Part shown: one piece after another, positions 40,344 through 47,140 of the stretch
Position numbering within the stretch: position 1 is the stretch's first letter
How the letters are laid out: each line of letters starts with the position of its first letter
From: Flavobacterium tagetis
Lineage (GTDB): Bacteria; Bacteroidota; Bacteroidia; Flavobacteriales; Flavobacteriaceae
DNA length: 64,000 nucleotides
NCBI RefSeq assembly: GCF_016735615.1
Contig: NZ_JAERSF010000002.1
Span: 1,488,001-1,552,000, forward strand
Direction: 5' to 3'
Program-made: the position numbers and the translations under genes
Notes under the pieces: model-generated
Databases searched by the model: none
What the model was told of the DNA's origin: nothing
Seen by the model: the letters and a program-made list of their open reading frames with translations, nothing else

Positions 40344-42119
40344 TTATTTTTTCTCAGTTTTTTCCATTTTAGCTTTTAAAGCAGCTAATACATCATTGTT
40401 ATCACCTAAAGTCGCAGCTGGTGCGTTAGTAGATGCAGATGCAGTAGTTTCAGCAGCAGCTTTCACGTTTTTCTCTTCTTCTTCTCTGAAGATAGCAGTG
40501 TGAGAAGCAACTACTCTCTTGAATTCTTTGTTGAACTCAATTACTTTGAAATCAGCTGTATCACCTTTTTTCAATTTCTTTCCGTCTTCTTTTTCAAGGT
40601 GACGAGTAGGAATGAAAGCAACGATATCATCTCCGAATTCTACAGTAGCTCCTTTGTCAACGATTTCAGAAATCTCACCGTTGTGGATAGTTCCTACAGC
40701 GAAAGAATCTTCGTATTGATCCCAAGGATTAGCAGTAGTTTGTTTGTGACCTAAAGATAATTTACGTCCTTCAACATCTAACTCTAATACAACAACATCA
40801 AGTTTTTCACCAACGTTTACAAACTCAGATGGGTGTTTGATTTTCTTAGTCCAAGAAAGGTCAGAAATGTAGATTAATCCATCAATTCCTTCTTCTAATT
40901 CTACGAAGATACCAAAGTTTGTAAAGTTTCTAACGATACCTGTATGTTTAGAACCTACTGGGTATTTAGAAGTAATGTCAGTCCATGGATCTTGAGTCAA
41001 TTGTTTGATACCTAATGACATCTTACGATCTTCTCTGTCTAGAGTTAAGATAACTGCTTCAACAACATCTCCAACTTTCACGAAGTCCTGAGCAGAACGT
41101 AAGTGAGTTGACCATGACATTTCAGAAACGTGGATTAAACCTTCAACACCTTCAGCAACTTCGATAAATGCACCGTAATCAGCGATTACAACTACTTTAC
41201 CTTTAACTTTATCACCAACAGTTAAGTTAGCATCTAAAGCATCCCATGGGTGAGCGTTTAATTGTTTCAATCCTAATTGAATTCTTGTTTTCTCATCATC
41301 GAAATCAAGGATTACAACGTTTAATTTTTGGTCTAATTCAAGAACTTCACTTGGGTGGTTGATTCTACTCCAAGAAAGGTCAGTAATGTGAATTAATCCG
41401 TCAACACCACCTAAGTCAATGAACACACCATAAGAAGTAATGTTTTTAACAACACCTTCTAATACTTGTCCTTTTTGTAATTGACCGATGATCTCTTTTT
41501 TCTGTACTTCAATATCAGCCTCGATAAGCGCTTTATGAGATACAACAACGTTTTTGAATTCGTGGTTGATTTTTACCACTTTGAATTCCATCATTTTGTT
41601 TACATATACATCGTAGTCTCTAATTGGCTTAACGTCAATTTGAGATCCAGGTAAGAACGCTTCGATACCGAATACGTCAACAATCATACCTCCTTTAGTT
41701 CTACATTTAACAAAACCATTAACGATTTCTCCAGTTTCATTAGCTGCAATAACTCTATCCCAAGATTTGATAGTACGTGCTTTTCTGTGAGATAATACTA
41801 ATTGACCTGTTTTATCCTCACGGATGTCGATTAATACTTCTACTTTGTCACCTACTTTTAAGTTTGGGTTGTAACGAAATTCGTTTAAAGAAATAACACC
41901 TTCAGATTTAGCATTGATATCAACGATAACGTCTCTATCTGTAATTCTAACTACAACTCCTTCAACTACTTCTTCTTGATCTGTAGCGATGAAAGTTTTT
42001 GATACTAGTTCTTCAAACTCTTGTAAGTTTTTTTCATCTACTGCATCGATTCCTTCTTGGAAGTTGTGCCAGTTAAAATTTGCTAAAAACTCTTCTTGTG
42101 ATTTTGTTTGTTCAGACAT
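40344..42119 (-). CDS. rpsA: 30S ribosomal protein S1
   Basis: The 591-residue protein contains six S1 RNA-binding repeats, at about 50-120, 135-205, 220-290, 305-375, 390-460 and 475-545. Typical signatures are GVFIDLGGVDGLIHITDLSW, GAFIEVAEGVEGLIHVSEMSW and GIFVELEEGIDGLIYISDLSW. It helps bind and unfold mRNA on the 30S subunit, which matters in this phylum where Shine-Dalgarno sites are weak. The C-terminus adds an Ala-rich linker and TLGDNNDVLAALKAKMEK, a tail common in Bacteroidota S1. A consensus promoter gives a leader of about 113 bases, and a strong terminator follows, so it is a single-gene unit. Confidence 0.97.
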   Translation of the reverse strand: MSEQTKSQEEFLANFNWHNFQEGIDAVDEKNLQEFEELVSKTFIATDQEEVVEGVVVRITDRDVIVDINAKSEGVISLNEFRYNPNLKVGDKVEVLIDIREDKTGQLVLSHRKARTIKSWDRVIAANETGEIVNGFVKCRTKGGMIVDVFGIEAFLPGSQIDVKPIRDYDVYVNKMMEFKVVKINHEFKNVVVSHKALIEADIEVQKKEIIGQLQKGQVLEGVVKNITSYGVFIDLGGVDGLIHITDLSWSRINHPSEVLELDQKLNVVILDFDDEKTRIQLGLKQLNAHPWDALDANLTVGDKVKGKVVVIADYGAFIEVAEGVEGLIHVSEMSWSTHLRSAQDFVKVGDVVEAVILTLDREDRKMSLGIKQLTQDPWTDITSKYPVGSKHTGIVRNFTNFGIFVELEEGIDGLIYISDLSWTKKIKHPSEFVNVGEKLDVVVLELDVEGRKLSLGHKQTTANPWDQYEDSFAVGTIHNGEISEIVDKGATVEFGDDIVAFIPTRHLEKEDGKKLKKGDTADFKVIEFNKEFKRVVASHTAIFREEEEKNVKAAAETTASASTNAPAATLGDNNDVLAALKAKMEKTEKK

Positions 42120-42238
42120 GCTGATAAAAAAATTTGTATTCTGTTTTTCTCGAGTTTCTCTATGCGATAGAAAATACAGAAGTTGTTTTACATAAATGGT
42201 TGATTCCTAATGGAAACTCTTCTCTGCCAAAAGGACTG

Positions 42239-42269
42239 CAAAATTAATACTTTTTTCTGAATTAACAAA
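42239..42269 (-). promoter_or_regulatory. Consensus promoter of rpsA
   Basis: On the minus strand, TTTG (42266-42269) and TAATTTTG (42239-42246) are separated by exactly 19 bases, the ideal spacing for the phylum's primary sigma factor. Transcription should start near 42232, leaving a leader of about 113 bases before the rpsA ATG at 42119. Confidence 0.8.
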
Positions 42270-42334
42270 ACAAAACCGATATGATTATCAGTTGATTATT
42301 AAGAAGCAGAAGATTTGAGGTTTCAAAAGACGTT

Positions 42335-42406
42335 TAGTCCCGCTATCCGTTGCAATCTTTTGTGCCGAACCCCGTCACAAAAGGATTTCCACTTCTATCG
42401 GGGCTA
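42335..42406 (-). repeat. REP-like palindromic element, copy 2
   Basis: Nested inverted repeats: outer arms TAGTCCCG (42335-42342) and CGGGGCTA (42399-42406) pair with one mismatch, and inner arms CTTTTGTG and CACAAAAG (42357-42364, 42376-42383) pair perfectly. The reverse complement resembles the element at 20776-20848. It lies in the 416-base region between rpsA and the nucleoside permease gene, which holds no gene. Confidence 0.72.
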
Positions 42407-42445
42407 GGTTAGGAAGTCTCGTTTTCATAAGAGCCTTGAAAAGCG

Positions 42446-42478
42446 AAACCCGACAGGTTTTAAAAACCTGTCGGGTTT
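42446..42478. repeat. 33-base palindrome with AAACCCGACAGG arms
   Basis: A perfect 15-bp inverted repeat (42446-42460 with 42464-42478) is separated by only TAA. It lies 58 bases downstream of the permease gene stop and could terminate that transcript. I recall very similar palindromes scattered between genes in flavobacterial genomes, so it is also listed as a repeat. Confidence 0.75.
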
Positions 42479-42535
42479 ACTATGTGTAACTATCTTTGTC
42501 AAAATTCAAAAATTTATCAAAGATTACTTTAAATC

Positions 42536-43912
42536 TTAATGACTCAAATTCTCAATCTCCTTAGGATCATGTTTGTGCTTAAACAAAACAGCAAAAGCAA
42601 TAGCAATTACCAAAGCATAAAGTGCAAACGAAAGCCAGATAGTATGCCAGTCTTTCATTAAAACTGGATTTGTAAAAATTCCATCTGTAGAAATTGAATT
42701 TCCTTGGCTCTTTACAAATTCTACCATCTTTTCATTTGAAGCGTCTGTTTGCAAAAATCCAGCTAATTCTGTTGTATTAGCAAACGATTTTGTAAAAAAA
42801 CGATCAATTGCCCAACCAGAAGTCAAACTTCCTAAGACTGCTCCTACTCCATTGGTCATCATCATAAATAAACCTTGCGCAGAAGAACGAATTTTAGAAT
42901 CAGTATTACTTTCTACGAATAGTGAACCTGAAATATTAAAGAAATCAAATGCCATTCCGTAAACGATACAAGAAAGGATAATCATCCATAAACCATTTAC
43001 AGGATCTCCAAAAGCAAATAATCCAAAACGTAAAACCCAAGCCAGCATACTAATCAACATAACTTGTTTGATTCCGAAACGTCTCAAGAAAAACGGGATT
43101 GCGAGAATAAACAATGTCTCAGAAACTTGAGAAATCGACATAATAATAGTCGAATATTTAATTACAAATGAATCTGCATATTTTGGAAAGTGCTTAAATT
43201 CATCTAAAAACACATCCCCATAAGCATTTGTCAATTGCAGTGCTCCTCCTAAAAACATAGAGAAAACAAAAAATAAAGCCATTTTGTAGTTAGCAAAAAG
43301 CTTAAATGATTCTAAACCGAAAGTTTCAATCCAAGTTGCGTTTTCCTTGATCAAACGCTGTGGCTCACATTTAGGTAATGTAAAAGCATAAATCCCCAAA
43401 ATTAAAGCTCCAACTCCAGCAATATAAAACTGATATTCTGTTGCTTTACTTCCGCTTAGATTAGTAATCCACATCGCTACAATAAAACCGATTGTTCCCC
43501 AAACACGAATTGGAGGAAAATCTTTTACAATATTTTTGTTGTTTAACTTAAGTGAAGTATAAGAAATAGAGTTACTCAAAGCAATTGTTGGCATATAACA
43601 GCACATTGCCAAAAGCATTACAATAATAAAAGTATCTGGCGTTGTAACTTGTGCAATTCCAAATAAAACGGCTGCATACAAAATATGAAGAATTCCATAT
43701 AGTTTTTCAGCGTTTACCCATCTGTCGGCAATAATCCCAGTTAATGTAGGCATAAATAAAGAAGCAATTCCCATGGTTCCAAATACTAAACCAAATTGTG
43801 TTCCTTCCCAATTTTTGGTTCCAAACCAATAATTTCCAATTGTGATAAGCCAAGCTCCCCAAACAAAAAATTGAAGAAAGCTCATAAAAATTAACCTGTT
43901 TTTAATTCCCAT
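42536..43912 (-). CDS. Nucleoside:H+ symporter, NupG-type MFS permease
   Basis: This 458-residue protein has 12 helices. Its N-terminal half contains FFVWGAWLITIGNYWF and the loop GIIADRWVNAEKLYGILH, as in the NupG/XapB nucleoside permease branch of the major facilitator superfamily. The second half has SSAQGLFMMMTNGVGAVLGSLTSGWAIDRFF. A long periplasmic loop of about 40 residues near 375-420 is typical of the Bacteroidota versions; E. coli NupG is about 40 residues shorter. It should take up nucleosides with protons. cmk lies 69 bases upstream on the same strand, a logical metabolic neighbour. Confidence 0.87.
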   Translation of the reverse strand: MGIKNRLIFMSFLQFFVWGAWLITIGNYWFGTKNWEGTQFGLVFGTMGIASLFMPTLTGIIADRWVNAEKLYGILHILYAAVLFGIAQVTTPDTFIIVMLLAMCCYMPTIALSNSISYTSLKLNNKNIVKDFPPIRVWGTIGFIVAMWITNLSGSKATEYQFYIAGVGALILGIYAFTLPKCEPQRLIKENATWIETFGLESFKLFANYKMALFFVFSMFLGGALQLTNAYGDVFLDEFKHFPKYADSFVIKYSTIIMSISQVSETLFILAIPFFLRRFGIKQVMLISMLAWVLRFGLFAFGDPVNGLWMIILSCIVYGMAFDFFNISGSLFVESNTDSKIRSSAQGLFMMMTNGVGAVLGSLTSGWAIDRFFTKSFANTTELAGFLQTDASNEKMVEFVKSQGNSISTDGIFTNPVLMKDWHTIWLSFALYALVIAIAFAVLFKHKHDPKEIENLSH

Positions 43913-43981
43913 ATAGTGAAATTGTCTTTAAAGTAAAAATGAAGCGGTAAAACTACCATTAAAAATAATATCTACAAAAAA

Positions 43982-44674
43982 TTATATTGTTTTAACAACA
44001 TCATTCACTAATTCTAAAACAGCTGCAAATTGTTCTTCTTTATTTAAGTAAGAATTATCAATTTCTATTGCATCATCAGCAATTACCAAAGGAGAATCTT
44101 CGCGATGCGTATCCATATAATCTCTATCCACAACATTTTTTAAGACTTCTTCATAAGAAACATTATCACCTTTTTGCTGTAACTCATCAAAACGTCTTTG
44201 TGCGCGAGTTTCTGCACTTGCAGTCATAAATATTTTAAGTTCTGCATTAGGAAAAACTACAGTACCAATATCACGACCATCCATAACAATAGCTTTATTT
44301 GTTCCCATTTCCTGCTGTTGCTCTACTAACTTAGCACGAACTTCTGAAACCGCAGCTACTTTGCTCACAAAATTAGAAACTTCGATAGTTCTAATCTGTT
44401 TCTCTACATTTTCACCATTTAAATACATCTCTGCAAAACCTAATTCAGCATTAAATCTAAATTCAAGTTTAATATCTGCTAATGCCTCAATCAAAGCTTC
44501 TTTCTTAAAAAAATCAGCTCCAATCAAATTATGTTGCATGGCAAAATAAGCAACAGCACGATACATCGCTCCTGTATCTACGTAAACATATTCTAATTCT
44601 TTTGCTAATTGTTTTGCAAGAGTACTTTTGCCTGTAGATGAAAATCCGTCGATAGCAATGGTAATTTTTTTCAA
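43982..44674 (-). CDS. cmk: Cytidylate kinase
   Basis: The 230-residue P-loop kinase has GFSSTGKST (about residues 10-18), YVDTGAMYRAVA (about 31-42) and the NMP-binding VMDGRDIGTVVFPNAELKIF segment (about 130-149). These identify Cmk, which phosphorylates CMP and dCMP to the diphosphates. Length is typical. It ends close to the nucleoside permease gene, and the pair of L,D-transpeptidase genes lies upstream. In relatives the order porQ-cmk is common as I recall it, which would make those two genes an insertion. Confidence 0.95.
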   Translation of the reverse strand: MKKITIAIDGFSSTGKSTLAKQLAKELEYVYVDTGAMYRAVAYFAMQHNLIGADFFKKEALIEALADIKLEFRFNAELGFAEMYLNGENVEKQIRTIEVSNFVSKVAAVSEVRAKLVEQQQEMGTNKAIVMDGRDIGTVVFPNAELKIFMTASAETRAQRRFDELQQKGDNVSYEEVLKNVVDRDYMDTHREDSPLVIADDAIEIDNSYLNKEEQFAAVLELVNDVVKTI

Positions 44675-44716
44675 TTTTTAATTTTTAAATTTCTATTCTT
44701 TTAAAGCTTCCTTGTT

Positions 44717-45322
44717 CTAATAATAAATACTCATTAAAATATCCGATTTAGAACTATCTATTAATTGAGCTATTCTTTCAAAATATTTCTTATTCACCAT
44801 TGGGCAGCCATAACTATTGCAAATGTAGCCATCTTTCTCTTTATATGGAACATCATAATAGTAATGAAAAACAATATCTCGTTTGAAAGCATTATTATTT
44901 GTTTCATCTAATCCATATAACCTATAAGCCTTTCCAAACTTTCCGTAATAATGATTTCCAATAGAATATCTACCTAATGAAGTACTTAATGAATTTGGAA
45001 TATTGCTAAAGCGAAGTTTTCCTTTTGTCCCAGTTTCAGAACCAGATCCATGCGCAACCAAACCTTTATCAATAATTTTATCTGCTTTTAAATCATAGAC
45101 AAAAAAACGGTTCTTTCCCGAAGGAATTTTCATATCTATAAAAAAAGCAATCTTATCATTGTATTTTGAATCCTTACGAATTAGCTTTTTTATATCGGCA
45201 ACATGAGTTTCAATTCTCTTATAGTCAGAAGATGATAACTTAACTTTATTTTTATCAGAAACAATAAAATATACAACTAGAATTGCAAGAACAAAAAGGA
45301 ATATGACAATTACTTTTTTCAT
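44717..45322 (-). CDS. L,D-transpeptidase (YkuD-type) paralogue, distal copy
   Basis: The 201-residue protein has an N-terminal signal anchor (about 3-22) and a murein L,D-transpeptidase catalytic domain. The domain contains FFVYDLKADK, VAHGSGSETG with the catalytic-region histidine, and the cysteine motif NSYGCPMV. Such enzymes form 3-3 cross-links or attach proteins to peptidoglycan in the periplasm. Family members vary at the residue before GC (His, Ser, Trp), so Tyr here need not abolish activity. It is 28 bases downstream of its paralogue at 45350. Both share the plan and about half their residues by eye. Confidence 0.85.
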   Translation of the reverse strand: MKKVIVIFLFVLAILVVYFIVSDKNKVKLSSSDYKRIETHVADIKKLIRKDSKYNDKIAFFIDMKIPSGKNRFFVYDLKADKIIDKGLVAHGSGSETGTKGKLRFSNIPNSLSTSLGRYSIGNHYYGKFGKAYRLYGLDETNNNAFKRDIVFHYYYDVPYKEKDGYICNSYGCPMVNKKYFERIAQLIDSSKSDILMSIYY

Positions 45323-45349
45323 TGAATAATGATTCAGAAAAATTTCGAA

Positions 45350-45952
45350 TTAATAGTAAATATCCATAAGAATATTTGACTTAGAACCGTCAATTATCTT
45401 TTCAATTCTTTTAAAGAACTGTTCATTGATCATAGGACATCCATGACTGTTGCTAATGTAATACTCTTGTTCTCCATAAGGAACTGCAGAATAATGATGC
45501 AGCACAATAGCTCTTTTTAAAGCATTATTATTACTTTCTTCTAAACCAGCCAATCTATAGGCTTTTCCAAAAATACCTTTATAAGTTTTTCCTACTGCAT
45601 ACCTTCCTAAAGCCGTGCAATTAGAATTTGGAGCATTACTAAATCTAAGCATTCCTTTAATTCCAGTTTCAGAACCAGAACCATGAGCCACAAGCCCTTG
45701 GTCTACAACTTCATTTTTTTTTAAATCGTAAACAAAAAAGCGATTCTTGCCAGAAGGAATCTTCATATCAATAAGAAAAACGGTTTTAGTATTATACTTA
45801 TGATCAACACCAATCATTTCTTTTATACCCGCAATTCTGTTATTAATTCTTTCCATTTCTATTGTAGAAATAGTTTCCTCTTCTTTAAAAGAAAATTTTG
45901 ATCCGGTAAAGATGCTTACTGTTATGAATAAAGCAATATAGAACAGCTTCAT
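45350..45952 (-). CDS. L,D-transpeptidase (YkuD-type) paralogue, proximal copy
   Basis: The 200-residue protein has a signal peptide (about 1-17) and the same catalytic domain as its neighbour: FFVYDLKKNE, LVAHGSGSETG and NSHGCPMI with the nucleophilic cysteine in the classical SHGC form. Its start lies 4 bases after the porQ stop, so it is translated in the same operon as the type IX secretion component. The tandem copy follows after 27 bases. A role in remodelling peptidoglycan for a large secretion complex is conceivable, but only inferred from position. Confidence 0.86.
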   Translation of the reverse strand: MKLFYIALFITVSIFTGSKFSFKEEETISTIEMERINNRIAGIKEMIGVDHKYNTKTVFLIDMKIPSGKNRFFVYDLKKNEVVDQGLVAHGSGSETGIKGMLRFSNAPNSNCTALGRYAVGKTYKGIFGKAYRLAGLEESNNNALKRAIVLHHYSAVPYGEQEYYISNSHGCPMINEQFFKRIEKIIDGSKSNILMDIYY

Positions 45953-45956
45953 GCAA

Positions 45957-46976
45957 TTATTGAAAATTTAATGTTAAACCAAAAAGACTTGTGTTAGCGG
46001 CCAATGTATATCTCGAATATGAATAATTAAATTTTAACTTATTCATTCTTAAACCAAAACCTAATGAAACACCCGAAAAATTACGCTGCTCATCAACTCT
46101 TAATTCTTCACCTCTTCTAAAATTATATCCTAAACGAAAATTGAATGCTTTTTTTGGAAAAAGCTCCACTCCAAATGCCACGTGCCTCAAAGCATTGTTT
46201 ACAAATGAAACTTTTTCTGGACTTGTACTTCCGTCAATATTAGTTTCTCCTCGATTGGGATTAGAGAAAGAGATGTTCCATTGTTGAAGATTTTCCAACG
46301 AAAGATGCCAGCGAATTGGCACATGTTCTAATTCTTGCGAAATACCAGCAACGATTTCAAAAGGAAGATTCTCTTTAATTCCTGAATAAGTTGTAAACTG
46401 CGTTCCCATATTTCTAAACACAAGAGCAAAATTCAAATCATTCATTTCATTTACATATAGAAAACCCAAATCAACCGCTCCACCAATCGAATTATAGCTT
46501 TCAAGAGATGATGTTATCAATTTAGCACTTGCTCCAATGTAAAAATCGGTATAAGGAACATTGTATGCATAACCTAATGACAGAGCGCCTTCACTTCCTG
46601 TAAAGTTAGAAGTAGCTTGCCCGTTTTCATCATAACCTTCAAATGTTCCGTAGTTTACATAAGTGACACCGGCATAAAAAGTCTGAACATGCCTATCATA
46701 AGTATACGCATACGATGCAGTACCATAAGAAGCTTCACCGTAATAACTTCCGTAATTTAGTGCCAAATGATTATCCATGTCTGCATTTATAAGTGCGGGA
46801 TTCGACATGGCCTGATTAACATCTTCGTCATATATCGTAATTATATCTCCTCCTAATGCTGCCTGTCTCGGCGAAGTAGTAAGATTTAAGAATTGATAAG
46901 TGTAACGCCCTCCAACTTGTCCGAAAGAACACGAACAAATTAAGATTATAAAAAATAAAACAACTTTTTTAAGCAT
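45957..46976 (-). CDS. porQ: Type IX secretion system outer membrane protein PorQ
   Basis: The start at 46976 gives MLKKVVLFFIILICSCSFGQ, a signal peptide; the longer frame would need a GTG 15 bases upstream. The 339-residue barrel is built of short Tyr/Gly-rich strands, starting GGRYTYQFLNLTTSPRQAALGG and closing with FGLTLNFQ. This is the pattern of PorQ in the PorP/FadL-like barrel group. PorQ works with PorU, PorV and PorZ in the attachment complex that cleaves type IX sorting tails and links cargo to the surface. It is followed by the two L,D-transpeptidase genes; lon lies upstream behind a hairpin. Confidence 0.88.
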   Translation of the reverse strand: MLKKVVLFFIILICSCSFGQVGGRYTYQFLNLTTSPRQAALGGDIITIYDEDVNQAMSNPALINADMDNHLALNYGSYYGEASYGTASYAYTYDRHVQTFYAGVTYVNYGTFEGYDENGQATSNFTGSEGALSLGYAYNVPYTDFYIGASAKLITSSLESYNSIGGAVDLGFLYVNEMNDLNFALVFRNMGTQFTTYSGIKENLPFEIVAGISQELEHVPIRWHLSLENLQQWNISFSNPNRGETNIDGSTSPEKVSFVNNALRHVAFGVELFPKKAFNFRLGYNFRRGEELRVDEQRNFSGVSLGFGLRMNKLKFNYSYSRYTLAANTSLFGLTLNFQ

Positions 46977-47075
46977 TTGTTTTGGGCGCACCTATATGGG
47001 AATAACGTAACTGCAAATATAAAATTATATAACTCTTAAAATAAAACTATACACTAAATAAATTCCAATAAAAAA

Positions 47076-47115
47076 AAATTCCAAACTCCAATGGAAAAAT
47101 TGGAATTTGGAATTT
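47076..47115 (-). terminator. Terminator of lon
   Basis: A 17-bp stem with one mismatch (47076-47092 with 47099-47115) has a 6-nt loop and is followed on the minus strand by an A/T tract rich in T. It sits 26 bases beyond the lon stop. Confidence 0.82.
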
Positions 47116-47140
47116 AAATATTTAAAAATTTAATTGACGT

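Noticed and set aside
44717..45322. Loss of activity in the distal L,D-transpeptidase because of Tyr before GC
   Set aside because: That position varies in the family (SHGC, SSGC, SWGC types), and the Cys and the HGSGSETG region are intact.
46977..46991. GTG start 15 bases upstream for porQ
   Set aside because: It would add MRPKQ in front of a complete signal peptide that begins with its own ATG at 46976.
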